Below, piece after piece: positions 1 to 7,792 of a stretch of 64,000 nucleotides of DNA (position 1 is the stretch's first letter; each line of letters opens with the position of its first letter). The notes under the pieces were generated by a model. It saw only the letters and a list, made by a program, of their open reading frames with translations, searched no databases and was not told where the DNA came from. This stretch comes from Oribacterium sp. (lineage in GTDB: Bacteria; Bacillota_A; Clostridia; Lachnospirales; Lachnospiraceae), in assembly GCA_004554245.1 (NCBI GenBank), contig SFND01000004.1, forward strand, positions 40,659 to 104,658, given 5' to 3'. Both the position numbers and the translations under genes were made by a program.

Positions 1-665
1 CAGACGACCTTGAGGTAGCGTGGCTCACGCGGATTGATCTCGATCTTTTCACGGATATGGCGGATGTGCACCGCGACGGTGTTATCCGCGCCGATCGCCT
101 GCTCGTTCCAGATCGAGGTGTAGATGTCGTCGATAGAGAATACCTTGCCCGCGTTCTTTACGAGCAGCAGCAGGATATTGTACTCGATCGGGGTCAGCTT
201 GATCGGATTGCCATCGACGGTGACCTCCTTCGTGTCATCGTTCATGACGAGACCACCACAGGCATAGATATTTTCGCTCGTGGTTTCACCCATGTTGCCG
301 AGCTGTGTGTAGCGGCGCAGCTGAGACTTTACGCGGGCCACCAGCTCGAGCGGATTGTACGGCTTCGTGAGATAGTCATCGGCGCCGACATTGAGACCGA
401 GGATCTTATCGTTATCCTCCCCCTTTGCGGAGAGCATGATGATTGGGATCGAGCTCGTTTCACGTACCTTCAGTACAGTGTGTACACCATCGAGCCCCGG
501 CATCATCACATCGACGATCAGAAGATCAACTTTATTCTTTTCCATGATGTCCAGTACATCATAGCCATCGTAGGCTTTTAAAACATGAAAGCCCTCACCG
601 GTCAGGTAGATGGAAATCGCCTCGACGATCTGCTTATCGTCATCGCATACCAGTATTGTCTGCAT
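1..665 (-). CDS. OmpR/PhoB-type response regulator (3' end cut off by window edge)
   Basis: The protein reads from an ATG at 665 leftwards through about 221 codons. It has an N-terminal receiver domain (start MQTILVCDDD with the acidic pocket, phospho-acceptor Asp in LLIVDVMMPG, conserved Lys in YLTKPYNP) followed by a winged-helix DNA-binding domain (ending ...REPRYLKVVW). Only the last ten or so residues of a normal OmpR-family protein (about 230 aa) are missing at the window edge. The start has a GGAGG site eight bases upstream and a good promoter. The sequence resembles the VanR-like regulators common in Clostridia. A sensor kinase would be expected just beyond the left edge. The regulated genes cannot be told from sequence. 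Confidence 0.9.
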   Translation of the reverse strand, partial: MQTILVCDDDKQIVEAISIYLTGEGFHVLKAYDGYDVLDIMEKNKVDLLIVDVMMPGLDGVHTVLKVRETSSIPIIMLSAKGEDNDKILGLNVGADDYLTKPYNPLELVARVKSQLRRYTQLGNMGETTSENIYACGGLVMNDDTKEVTVDGNPIKLTPIEYNILLLLVKNAGKVFSIDDIYTSIWNEQAIGADNTVAVHIRHIREKIEINPREPRYLKVV

Positions 666-702
666 AGAAAACCTCCATGAAAAAATATAAATTAACTACA
701 TT

Positions 703-731
703 AGTATACCGTACTATGAGGAGCAATGCAA
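703..731 (-). promoter_or_regulatory. sigma-70 type promoter for the response regulator
   Basis: On the minus strand TTGCAT (726-731) and TATACT (703-708) are separated by exactly 17 bases, about 38 bases ahead of the ATG at 665. Confidence 0.65.
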
Positions 732-770
732 AAAAAGAAAGCATCGAAATATGTGACGGTTTTATGAAGA

Positions 771-804
771 TAAAAGAAGAGCTGTGCAGCGGGCACAGCT
801 CTTC
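771..804 (-). terminator. intrinsic terminator of the SH3-protein gene
   Basis: A perfect 12-bp stem (776-787 with 793-804, GAAGAGCTGTGC arm) with a 5-base loop is followed on the minus strand by the T-rich stretch TTTTATCTT. It lies directly after the stop codon at 823. Confidence 0.8.
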
Positions 805-822
805 GGGTGATGTTATGCGGAT

Positions 823-2127
823 TCAGGCGGCAGGGGTTTCTGCAGCTGGTGTTTCTGCGGCTACCGGCTGAACGAAATCGCTCTTGATGTAGGCATCCTC
901 GCCGTTGTAGTCGATATTGACCCAGCCATCGGCTTCACCCTTATAGGTGACCTGCGTGCCGGCATCGAGAACGGCGAGTACACGGCAGTCGGTATTCGGC
1001 TCGGTACGAACCTTGACGCCGGTCGTGGTCATATAGATCGCGGTCGTCGGCTCCGGTGCGGCCGTCGTCTCTGGAACGATCGGTTCGGTCTCCATCACCG
1101 GCTCGGTGGCGGCTACGGTGGCAGCTGGTGTCGTCTCGATCGTCGCACTGCCGGAGTTGCCCATCAGAACGCGGATCAGAATGACCGCGAGGATGAGACA
1201 GAGAATCGGAATCACGTACTTCAGGATGCCGTACAGATCCAGCTCCTGCTTTCTGCCCTTCTGTCCGCCACGTGGACGGTTCGCATTGCGACGACCAGAA
1301 GCGGCTGCCCGCTTCGCTGTACTGGTTGCGGCCGGACGACGATTTCCATTCCGGGATACGCGCTCGGAATCACGAAGCGGCCGGGTCGGACGCTGGTTCG
1401 TATTCCGGCTGGAGCGGTGATGCACATTACTGCCGGAACGACGTGGCGCATTTCCTAATGGAAGATCGACACCACTCGCATCGAAGGATGAACGTGGTGC
1501 TGTAGCAGCGCCTGCGTCGACGTCTCCCGAACCGGCAGCCGATTCGCCCTCGTTTTCTGGCGCAGTATAACGGCGCACAGTATCGGCATCGTCTGAACCG
1601 TCTGCCTCATAGCTGCTGCTCACGCCGTCTGCTGCATCTGTAGAAGCATACGAATCTGAACCTGCCGCAGCGAAACTTCGCTCACCTGCCGCCGGTCCGC
1701 TGTAACCGCTGGAGAAGCGGCTGGAACCCTGGAAGCTGCGTGTTTCGTAGCCGCCTCCGGATGAACGCTGCGCGTTCGAGTCTACATAATGCTCGAGTGC
1801 ATCCTTCAGAAGAGAGAAGGAATCATTCGCCGCCTGCGCCGTCGCCTGGACACCGTTCTCGGTCTGCTCCGCATATAAACGGATGGCGTGATACTGATCC
1901 CGCGTCTCCTTTGAAATCAGCCGGTTTTCAAACAGCTGCTCGATATCACTCTCGAGATTGTTCGAAACGAGAACCGCCTTATCCACCTGCATACGGACGA
2001 TCCTCTTCAGAATCTCACGGTCCAGAACCATGGCTTCAGCATAGCGACCGTTCAGAATATTCTGTTGAGCCTCATTTAAGTCGGTGCGAATTTTGCCCCA
2101 GATACTAGCTTCTCTTGGTGTTGGCAT
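823..2127 (-). CDS. single-pass membrane protein with C-terminal bacterial SH3 domain
   Basis: 434 residues from the ATG at 2127, which has AAGGAGG at ideal spacing; an upstream in-frame Met at 2151 has no such site. Residues 1-120 form a charged, probably all-helical cytoplasmic domain. Residues 125-290 are low-complexity Ser/Arg/Ala-rich. A transmembrane segment lies at about 299-322 (ILKYVIPILCLILAVILIRV). An acidic Thr/Pro linker then leads to an SH3-like domain at about 362-415 (VKVRTEPNTDCRVL...GWVNIDY...AYIKSDFV). Extracytoplasmic SH3b domains of this kind usually contact cell-wall peptides, so an envelope-sensing or wall-anchoring role is inferred. I do not recognise the N-terminal domain with certainty. 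The gene is a single transcription unit with its own promoter and terminator. Confidence 0.8.
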   Translation of the reverse strand: MPTPREASIWGKIRTDLNEAQQNILNGRYAEAMVLDREILKRIVRMQVDKAVLVSNNLESDIEQLFENRLISKETRDQYHAIRLYAEQTENGVQATAQAANDSFSLLKDALEHYVDSNAQRSSGGGYETRSFQGSSRFSSGYSGPAAGERSFAAAGSDSYASTDAADGVSSSYEADGSDDADTVRRYTAPENEGESAAGSGDVDAGAATAPRSSFDASGVDLPLGNAPRRSGSNVHHRSSRNTNQRPTRPLRDSERVSRNGNRRPAATSTAKRAAASGRRNANRPRGGQKGRKQELDLYGILKYVIPILCLILAVILIRVLMGNSGSATIETTPAATVAATEPVMETEPIVPETTAAPEPTTAIYMTTTGVKVRTEPNTDCRVLAVLDAGTQVTYKGEADGWVNIDYNGEDAYIKSDFVQPVAAETPAAETPAA

Positions 2128-2243
2128 CAGAAACCTCCTTGACGGGAACATGTCCCAGCGCCGGAAAACGGCACGGAAAGATATTTTTTTGAGAAAAAAA
2201 GAATGTCTTTTTTCGGAAAAACCTTCTTTAAATATACAGTCTA

Positions 2244-2272
2244 AGTATAACCAATTTCCAAAATCACTTCAA
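2244..2272 (-). promoter_or_regulatory. promoter for the SH3-domain gene
   Basis: Minus-strand TTGAAG (2267-2272) and TATACT (2244-2249) with a 17-base spacer. The leader to the ATG at 2127 is about 110 bases, AT-rich, with runs of A and T. The rest of 2128-2524 holds only this promoter, the trmB promoter and no gene I can support. Confidence 0.6.
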
Positions 2273-2412
2273 GGAAAAAGCATTTTTTCAGTCACGCAGC
2301 TGCCCCTGCATGAACGGTTATTCAGAAGCAGTATAGACGCCGTAACTGAAGCAGTGCTGAAAAAGTAGGGTTGGGATGTGGATATCGGCGGGGCGCAATG
2401 CCGAGCCCCTGC

Positions 2413-2441
2413 TTGCGACTGCGCGGAATGTATGTTACACT
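2413..2441 (+). promoter_or_regulatory. promoter for trmB
   Basis: TTGCGA (2413-2418), 17 bases, TACACT (2436-2441), about 80 bases before the trmB start. Confidence 0.5.
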
Positions 2442-2524
2442 GCGAAAAACCGTCGTTTTCGTGCACGTCTCGAAGGCGAGTGCAGAATCGGCATCCTATA
2501 CATAGAAACAGAAAGTGAAAGATT

Positions 2525-3193
2525 ATGAGATTAAGACATATCACCGGCTCAGAGGACTACGTCGCGCAGTCTGAGTACGTCGTACACGAACCAGAGAAGA
2601 ACAAGGGACAGTGGCAGCAGTTTTTCGGTAACGGGCACCCGATCCACGTGGAGATCGGCATGGGTAAAGGCCAGTTCATCGAGCAGATGGCGCTGACGCA
2701 CCCGGAGATCAACTACATCGGCATCGAGCGTTACGATACCGTGATGCTGAAGGCGCTGAAGAAGCGAGAAGCTCTGATGGCGGAAGGTGAAGCACTCCAG
2801 AACCTCACCTTCATCTCTATCGACGCGCGCCTCCTCGCAGATGTCTTCGAGGCCGGCGAGATCGAGCGCGTCTACCTGAACTTCTCCGACCCGTGGCCGA
2901 AGGACCGCCAGGCGAACCGCCGTCTCACCAGCCCGGTTTTCATGAAGATCTATCAGCAGTTCCTGAAGCAGGACGGCGACCTCGAGTTTAAGACGGATAA
3001 CGAAGGCCTCTTTGATTACTCCCTCCTGTCCATTCCGGAAGCCGGCTGGACCTTGACCGCCGTTACCCGCGACCTTCACCACGACGAGCGTATGAACCAG
3101 GGCAATATCATGACCGAATATGAAGAGAAGTTCTCCGCAAAGGGAAATCCGATCTTCAAGCTGATCGCGACACCGCCAGTACACGAAGCATAA
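2525..3193 (+). CDS. trmB: tRNA (guanine-N7-)-methyltransferase
   Basis: 222 residues, full length for TrmB, which uses S-adenosylmethionine to methylate G46 in the variable loop of many tRNAs. Signatures seen are the SAM-binding HVEIGMGKGQFI near residue 40, the NFSDPWPKDRQANRRL segment (family hallmark DPWPKxRHxKRRL) near 119, and TDNEGLFDYS near 157. The ribosome site AGAAAGTGAAAG is modest. The gene stands alone, followed by a palindromic repeat and then two tRNA genes, a fitting but probably coincidental neighbourhood. Confidence 0.95.
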   Translation: MRLRHITGSEDYVAQSEYVVHEPEKNKGQWQQFFGNGHPIHVEIGMGKGQFIEQMALTHPEINYIGIERYDTVMLKALKKREALMAEGEALQNLTFISIDARLLADVFEAGEIERVYLNFSDPWPKDRQANRRLTSPVFMKIYQQFLKQDGDLEFKTDNEGLFDYSLLSIPEAGWTLTAVTRDLHHDERMNQGNIMTEYEEKFSAKGNPIFKLIATPPVHEA

Positions 3194-3251
3194 ACAGAAT
3201 TCTGCAGGCAGGGGACCCGGAGGGTCCCCTGCCTGCCTGCCTGAACTGTTA
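3193..3251. repeat. palindromic repeat with ACAGTTCAGGCAGG arm (copy A)
   Basis: A 12-bp perfect stem (GGCAGGGGACCC 3207-3218 with 3222-3233) with a 3-base loop, enclosed by outer arms AACAG/CTGTT. The right arm CCTGCCTGAACTGTTAC recurs at 6.35 kb and, inverted, at 40.93 kb. No T-run follows on the plus strand, so it looks more like a REP-like repeat than a plain terminator, although it may end the trmB transcript. Confidence 0.7.
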
Positions 3252-3291
3252 CATATGGTCAAAATTTTTTTGAAAAAGTTTTGAAAACCTG

Positions 3292-3320
3292 TTGACAATC
3301 AAAAACAGATTTTGTATATT
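3292..3320 (+). promoter_or_regulatory. strong promoter of the tRNA-Lys pair
   Basis: Consensus TTGACA at 3292-3297, a 17-base spacer and TATATT at 3315-3320, ending 40 bases before the first tRNA. The AT-rich upstream stretch could act as an UP element. Confidence 0.8.
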
Positions 3321-3360
3321 ACATAGGCGTCGAGCGGAAGACACGACACGAAAGACAAAT

Positions 3361-3433
3361 GCACCTTTAGCTCAGTTGGTAGAGCAGCGGACTCTTAATC
3401 CGTTTGTCCAGGGTTCAAGTCCCTGAAGGTGCA
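3361..3433 (+). tRNA. tRNA-Lys (anticodon CTT)
   Basis: A 73-base cloverleaf: acceptor stem GCACCTT/AAGGTGC, D arm with AGTTGGTA, anticodon stem GCGGA/TCCGT, loop CTCTTAA giving anticodon CTT at 3394-3396, and T arm GGTTCAAGTCC. The discriminator base is A. CCA is not encoded. Confidence 0.95.
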
Positions 3434-3458
3434 CTCGAAAAGTTCATATCTGTTTTAT

Positions 3459-3531
3459 GCACCTTTAGCTCAGTTGGTAGAGCAGCGGACTCTTAATCCG
3501 TTTGTCCAGGGTTCAAGTCCCTGAAGGTGCA
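3459..3531 (+). tRNA. tRNA-Lys (anticodon CTT), second identical copy
   Basis: Identical over all 73 bases to the copy at 3361, separated by a 25-base spacer. Anticodon CTT is at 3492-3494. The two are presumably co-transcribed from the promoter at 3292 and end at the terminator at 3539. Confidence 0.95.
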
Positions 3532-3538
3532 CGACGAA

Positions 3539-3570
3539 GAGCCACATGTGAAAGCATGTGGCTTGTTTTT
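3539..3570 (+). terminator. intrinsic terminator of the tRNA operon
   Basis: Stem AGCCACATG/CATGTGGCT with a 6-base loop, then TGTTTTTT. Confidence 0.85.
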
Positions 3571-3657
3571 TATGAAAAAGTTCAGGCTGACCATTCGGTC
3601 TCCTGTCTCGAAATTTACATATCGTAAGAGAATTTTAAATGTACAGCGGCCATGACA

Positions 3658-3666
3658 TGGTATAAT
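3658..3666 (+). promoter_or_regulatory. extended -10 promoter for the NlpC/P60 gene
   Basis: TGGTATAAT is a perfect extended -10 (TGnTATAAT). No good -35 hexamer is seen upstream. It lies 86 bases ahead of the start codon. Confidence 0.55.
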
Positions 3667-3751
3667 GTACTTTTATACAGATGAAATTTAAAGTGGCAAG
3701 CTGTGCGGTGTATCCTGCACAGTGAACACGCAGCAGAGAGGTTACGAATAT

Positions 3752-5350
3752 ATGTTAAATCGAAACTTTACCCGTCTGACAGCACTGATGCTGGCGGGCA
3801 GTATGCTGGTGCTGACCGGCTGTCAGCAGCAGATCGGGGATACCCGGATGGCGACCGAGACAGAATCAGAGATCGTGGTGACCACGGCTCCGGAAGCCGC
3901 CACGGTCGATGCCGTCGCCGCGCTGGGGGTCAACTCGAACGTCCTTCCGTCCATCGCCGGTGTCACCATCGACGGATCCGCCGAGGACCTCGCACCGGTT
4001 AACCTGACGGTCGGCGTCATCAACTCCGTCGTTGCCGATCTCCAGCAGCGCCTGATGGATCTCGGATTTATGGATCCTGATGAACCGACAACCTACTATG
4101 GAGAAGCGACCTCACAGGCGGTCAAGTATTTCCAGCGTCAGGTCGGCATGGCGCAGGATGGTATCTGCGGTGTCCAGACCTGGGATGCGATCATGAGTGA
4201 TACGGCTCCGCACTATGCGCTGAAGCCGGGCTTCCAGGGTGCGGATGTTACGAATGCGCAGTATCGTCTGTATAACCTTGGTTATCTCTACCACGCCTCG
4301 GATGTCAATGGTACCTATGACGAGACGACCGTGGAGGCGATGAAAAAGCTCCAGACACAGAACGGACTGAATCCGGATGGTATATACGGCACCGCAACCT
4401 ATAATCTTCTTTATTCAGATGAGGTAAAGGCAAACATCGTCGCTCTCGGCGAGCAGTCCGACCTCGTAAAGAAGTACCAGCAGTACCTCATCAACCTCGG
4501 CTATCTCAGTGGGGAAGCGGATGGTAACTTCGGACAGGGCACGCAGGCGGCCATCAAGGCCTTCCAGGCACGAAACGACCAGATCGTCGATGGTTACCTC
4601 GGTCCGGATACCAGAGCAGCGCTCGAGAATCCGAACGCGATGCCGTTCGCGATGCGTCTCGGCGAGCAGTCCGATTCCGTCAAGAACCTGCAGGAGTACC
4701 TCGCGAAGTACGGCTACCTCGATAAGAGCAACATCACCGGCTACTATGGTGAAGTGACGAAGAACGCCGTCGCAAGCTTCCAGAAGGTAAACGGACTCGG
4801 CCAGGATGGTGCGGCCGGTGCACAGACTATGAACATGTTCTACAGCGGCAAGGCGAAGTCGAGGCCGAAGAACAGCTCGAGCAGCACAGGTACGAACCGG
4901 AACAACAGCAGCTCGTCCGGTAATAAGAGCAGCAGTAAGAATAACAGCAGTGCAGTGAGCGGCAATGTCGGCGGCGGAGCGACGGTCTCCGGATCCGCAG
5001 GTGCACTGGTATCCATCGCCGCATCGAAGATCGGCTGCCCATACGTATGGGGCGCCAAGGGACCGAACAGCTTTGACTGCTCCGGCTTCGTCTACTGGTG
5101 TCTCAACCAGGCAGGTGTCGGTGTATCCTACATGACCTCCTCCGGATGGCGTAATCCGGGACGATTCCGTCGCGTATCCTACAACGAGCTCCAGGCAGGA
5201 GATATCATCGTCGTATCCGGCCACGTCGGCATCTGTGCAGGTGGCGGCAGCGTCATCGATGCATCCTCCTCGAACGGACGTGTCGTACATAGATCACTCG
5301 GTCCATGGTGGGCGAACCACTTCATCGCCGGCTGGAGAATCTTCAGCTGA
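3752..5350 (+). CDS. lipoprotein with four peptidoglycan-binding repeats and an NlpC/P60 endopeptidase domain
   Basis: 532 residues from the ATG at 3752 (AGAGAGG upstream); an in-frame Met ten codons earlier would put charged residues before the signal. The signal peptide ends in a lipobox, LVLTGC, with the lipidated Cys at 24. Four PG_binding_1-like repeats lie at roughly 86-148, 163-220, 233-291 and 303-364, each with the pattern (LQ)xxLxxLGY...DGxxGxxT. A Ser/Asn-rich linker (365-415) leads to an NlpC/P60 domain at about 420-532 with catalytic Cys443 (FDCSGF) and His491 (GHVGI). Such enzymes cut peptide stems of peptidoglycan outside the membrane; remodelling at division or growth is inferred. 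It is transcribed alone and ends at a strong bidirectional terminator. Confidence 0.9.
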   Translation: MLNRNFTRLTALMLAGSMLVLTGCQQQIGDTRMATETESEIVVTTAPEAATVDAVAALGVNSNVLPSIAGVTIDGSAEDLAPVNLTVGVINSVVADLQQRLMDLGFMDPDEPTTYYGEATSQAVKYFQRQVGMAQDGICGVQTWDAIMSDTAPHYALKPGFQGADVTNAQYRLYNLGYLYHASDVNGTYDETTVEAMKKLQTQNGLNPDGIYGTATYNLLYSDEVKANIVALGEQSDLVKKYQQYLINLGYLSGEADGNFGQGTQAAIKAFQARNDQIVDGYLGPDTRAALENPNAMPFAMRLGEQSDSVKNLQEYLAKYGYLDKSNITGYYGEVTKNAVASFQKVNGLGQDGAAGAQTMNMFYSGKAKSRPKNSSSSTGTNRNNSSSSGNKSSSKNNSSAVSGNVGGGATVSGSAGALVSIAASKIGCPYVWGAKGPNSFDCSGFVYWCLNQAGVGVSYMTSSGWRNPGRFRRVSYNELQAGDIIVVSGHVGICAGGGSVIDASSSNGRVVHRSLGPWWANHFIAGWRIFS

Positions 5351-5355
5351 TCAAT

Positions 5356-5405
5356 ATAAAAACTCCGTTGGAAAGGGACGTGCCCCTCTCCAACGGAGTT
5401 TTTTA
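5356..5405. terminator. bidirectional intrinsic terminator between convergent genes
   Basis: A 12-bp perfect stem (AACTCCGTTGGA 5361-5372 with 5389-5400) flanked by A-run and T-run (5399-5404), serving the plus-strand NlpC/P60 gene and the minus-strand LysR gene, whose stop codon (5403-5405) lies inside it. Confidence 0.9.
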
Positions 5406-6293
5406 ATGCCGAAGCTTGACGAACTCCTGCAGCAGCGTCTCCGCCGCTGTCGACAGTGAACGTGACTGATCGACGACCGCGCAGAAGGTCCGGTCCGGCA
5501 GCGGGTCGGTGAGCTGGATACGATAGACCTCACCACGCGCGAGGGCATCCCGCGCGAGTGCCTCTGGATAGAAACCGATCCCGAGATCATACGCCACCAT
5601 CGGCAGGATCTGATCCGTGGAGGAGGCCTCCAGCTCCGGATCGAACGGCAGCTGATGATTCAGAAAGTACTGCACATAGAGCTCGCGGGTGCCGGTATCG
5701 CGGCCGACGCTGATGAGTGGATAGGTATCGAGCTCACGCAGAGACATGGGCTGCTCCGCAAGGTGCCGGAGCCCCGGACCGACGATGGGGATTTCCTTAA
5801 AGGCAAAGAGTGGCTCCATCGAGAGCGTACCATGAATCGCCAGCGGTGTGGTCACGAGTGCGATATCGGCGAGGCCGTCCCGCAGTGCCTTCAGTGCGCG
5901 AGGCGTCGAGTGATTTGAGATGCTGATGCTGATTTCCGGGAAGTTCTTTTTAAAGTCCCGCAGCACCGGCAGCAGCACGAGACGAAGTGCGTTCTCGGAG
6001 GCGGCGATGGTGACGTGACCGCTTTCCATATTGACATCCTTCTGGAGCTCCCGCTCACCGAAACTCAGCTGCTCGTACGCGATCGACACATGCTCGTAGA
6101 GCTTCTGCCCGACCTGTGTCAGGGTGATGCCACGCTTCCCGCGGTGCATGAGCTTACAGCCGAGCTCTGCCTCGAGGCTGTTCATCGCGCGACTCACGTT
6201 CGGCTGATTCGAGCCGAGCATGCGTGCTGCCTGGGTGAAGCTGCGACAGCTGCCGACATAATAGAAGATGCGATAATAATCATACGAAACCAT
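5403..6293 (-). CDS. LysR-family transcriptional regulator
   Basis: 296 residues from the ATG at 6293, which has AAGAGG six bases upstream; a TTG six codons earlier is the weaker choice. The N-terminal winged helix (YYRIFYYVGSCRSFTQAARMLGSNQPNVSRAMNSLE) is typical of LysR, followed by a periplasmic-binding-protein-like effector domain (residues 85-295, with ISISISNHSTPRALKALRDG and PIVGPGLRHLA). The gene is divergent from the ATP synthase operon; LysR proteins often control a divergent neighbour, but nothing else ties it to atp. The effector is unknown. Confidence 0.9.
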   Translation of the reverse strand: MVSYDYYRIFYYVGSCRSFTQAARMLGSNQPNVSRAMNSLEAELGCKLMHRGKRGITLTQVGQKLYEHVSIAYEQLSFGERELQKDVNMESGHVTIAASENALRLVLLPVLRDFKKNFPEISISISNHSTPRALKALRDGLADIALVTTPLAIHGTLSMEPLFAFKEIPIVGPGLRHLAEQPMSLRELDTYPLISVGRDTGTRELYVQYFLNHQLPFDPELEASSTDQILPMVAYDLGIGFYPEALARDALARGEVYRIQLTDPLPDRTFCAVVDQSRSLSTAAETLLQEFVKLRH

Positions 6294-6315
6294 AGGGACC
6301 TCTTCGCTCAATAGA

Positions 6316-6363
6316 GGTAACAGTTAAGGCCGCCCCGCCGGATCCCCTGCCTGAACTGTTACC
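6316..6363. repeat. palindromic repeat with ACAGTTCAGGCAGG arm (copy B)
   Basis: Perfect 10-bp arms GGTAACAGTT (6316-6325) and AACTGTTACC (6354-6363) around a GC-rich centre. The right arm CCTGCCTGAACTGTTAC matches copy A exactly. It sits between the LysR start and the atp promoter. Confidence 0.7.
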
Positions 6364-6464
6364 AATAGAGATTATTTCCAAAAATACAATACAAGCTTGT
6401 GATTAATATATCAAAATGAACAATCGAAGTCAAAATGACATGATAAATATATAAAAAATACGGC

Positions 6465-6492
6465 TTGAATATGAAAAAATGCGGAATATAAT
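6465..6492 (+). promoter_or_regulatory. probable promoter of the ATP synthase operon
   Basis: TTGAAT (6465-6470), a 16-base spacer and consensus TATAAT (6487-6492). A leader of about 160 bases follows, containing a terminator-like hairpin. Confidence 0.65.
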
Positions 6493-6517
6493 AGCAACCG
6501 AAGTAATCGGGAGCACC

Positions 6518-6652
6518 ATGCCTGCCCGGAAAAGGGGGCTGCCCTGCATAGATGAATTCCGTTGGCCGGTTTCGGTACGGAATTTTTTTATTGCATACGG
6601 CACCCGGAGCGGCATCACTCTCGAGCACTTACGTAAAAGAATATGGAGGTAG
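6518..6652 (+). CDS. possible 44-codon leader peptide ahead of atpB
   Basis: ATG at 6518 with GGGAG four bases upstream opens 44 codons (starts MPARKRGLPC, ends LRKRIWR) and stops at 6650-6652, inside the atpB ribosome site (GGAGGTAG). The frame spans the hairpin at 6555-6590. Composition is unremarkable and no family is recognised. The position suggests translational coupling with atpB, but it may be chance. Confidence 0.25.
   Translation: MPARKRGLPCIDEFRWPVSVRNFFIAYGTRSGITLEHLRKRIWR
6555..6590 (+). terminator. terminator-like hairpin in the atp operon leader
   Basis: Stem AATTCCGT (6555-6562) with ACGGAATT (6577-6584), run of T at 6583-6589. It lies between the presumed promoter and atpB, so it would act as an attenuator unless a promoter is hidden downstream. 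Confidence 0.55.
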
Positions 6653-6656
6653 TAGA

Positions 6657-7343
6657 ATGGAGCAATTTACTTCGGAACTCCAGGAACAGCTGCAGGTCGT
6701 CACTGCATTCACGATTCCGGTGTTCGGAGGGATTCAAGTTGCCGAATCGACCGTCATCACCTGGGTGATCATGGCTGTACTGGCTGCGCTTTCCATCTAT
6801 CTGGGTTCGAACCTGAAGGTACACAACCCGGGTAAACGTCAGCAGGTCGCAGAAATGATCGTCACCTTCCTGGACAACTTCATCAACGGGATGCTGGGAG
6901 AGAAGGGAAAGCAGTATGGAACCCTGATTTCCGTCATCCTCATCTATATCGGAGTGTCCAACGTGATCGGTCTGTTCGGACTGAAGCCGCCGACCAAGGA
7001 TCTGAATGTCACGGTCGGTCTTTCACTCATCAGTATCGTGCTGATCGAGGTCGCGGGTATCCGCGCGAAGGGCGCGAAGGGCTGGCTGAAGAGCTTTTCA
7101 CAGCCGGTTGCGATCGTGACACCGATCAATATCCTCGAGCTGGTGATTCGTCCGCTGTCCCTGTGCATGCGACTTTTCGGTAATGTACTCGGCGCATTTA
7201 TCATCATGGAGCTGATCAAAATGGTCGTTCCGGTCGGCGTTCCGGCCATCTTCAGTCTCTATTTTGATATATTTGACGGACTGATTCAGGCATACGTTTT
7301 CGTATTCCTGACATCGCTTTACATCCAGGACGCGGTGGAGTAA
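6657..7343 (+). CDS. atpB: F1Fo ATP synthase Fo subunit a
   Basis: 228 residues from the ATG at 6657 (ATGGAGGTAGTAG upstream); an in-frame ATG 105 bases earlier would add an improbable tail crossing the terminator hairpin. Subunit a forms the two half-channels next to the c-ring. The essential stator arginine is seen at R172 in LCMRLFGNVLGAF. Five to six hydrophobic helices are evident, with the conserved GLKPPTKDLNVT loop. It is the first gene of the operon; no atpI precedes it. A 184-base structured spacer separates it from atpE, consistent with uneven subunit stoichiometry. Confidence 0.95.
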   Translation: MEQFTSELQEQLQVVTAFTIPVFGGIQVAESTVITWVIMAVLAALSIYLGSNLKVHNPGKRQQVAEMIVTFLDNFINGMLGEKGKQYGTLISVILIYIGVSNVIGLFGLKPPTKDLNVTVGLSLISIVLIEVAGIRAKGAKGWLKSFSQPVAIVTPINILELVIRPLSLCMRLFGNVLGAFIIMELIKMVVPVGVPAIFSLYFDIFDGLIQAYVFVFLTSLYIQDAVE

Positions 7344-7461
7344 ACCACAGCCGTCCTGCGACCGTCTCCCTGGGTTCGGCCAATGCCGTCGACCGGGAGA
7401 TCGTCACGCTGCAAATGTGAAACAGCCCCTTCATTTGAAATGAAGAGCGGTAAACATAGGA

Positions 7462-7494
7462 CGACCATCCAAAACAGAAAAGCCATGATGGTCG
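7462..7494 (+). other. hairpin in the atpB-atpE spacer
   Basis: Perfect arms CGACCATC (7462-7469) and GATGGTCG (7487-7494), ending about 20 bases before the atpE ribosome site. No T-run follows. It may be a processing or stability element for the highly translated atpE message. Confidence 0.45.
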
Positions 7495-7527
7495 CTGATT
7501 TGTGAATGAATTTAAAGGAGAAAAATT

Positions 7528-7749
7528 ATGAGCGTAACAGCAATTGGTGTCGGTTTAGCAGCATTCGCCTGCATCGGTGCAGGTCTTTCCATCGGTATCG
7601 CAACTGGTAAGGCAGCAGAGGCCATCGCAAGACAGCCGGAGGCAGACGGCAAGATCATGAGAATCCTTCTTCTGGGTTGCGCCCTCGCCGAGGCAACCGC
7701 GATCTACGGCTTCGTTCTCGGTATCCTCTGCATCTTCTTCCTGGGCTGA
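7528..7749 (+). CDS. atpE: F1Fo ATP synthase Fo subunit c
   Basis: 73 residues, two helices joined by the polar loop ARQPEADGK. The ion-binding carboxylate is E55 (LAEATAIYG). The residues that define sodium-coupled rings are absent: the position of the binding Gln in helix 1 is Ile (GLSIGIATGKA) and the residue after the Glu is Ala rather than Ser/Thr. That favours proton coupling, an inference from comparison with the Ilyobacter sodium ring. AAGGAG lies at good spacing. Confidence 0.95.
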   Translation: MSVTAIGVGLAAFACIGAGLSIGIATGKAAEAIARQPEADGKIMRILLLGCALAEATAIYGFVLGILCIFFLG

Positions 7750-7792
7750 TCTTTGTTTGAGACAGTAGTACAGTGAAGACAGGAGAAGAAAC

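Noticed and set aside
57..581. Plus-strand open frame of 174 codons at the left edge
   Set aside because: It is antisense to the clearly recognisable response regulator and has no ribosome site or family resemblance.
3434..3458. Possible attachment site between the two tRNA-Lys genes
   Set aside because: The repeat is two full tRNA genes with a shared promoter and terminator; there is no integrase or foreign gene nearby.
6552..6656. N-terminal extension of atpB to an upstream in-frame ATG
   Set aside because: The extra 35 residues would be encoded across a terminator hairpin, and the ATG at 6657 has an ideal ribosome site.
7344..7527. Missing atp gene between atpB and atpE
   Set aside because: No open frame with ribosome site in any frame; the spacer only shows hairpins.
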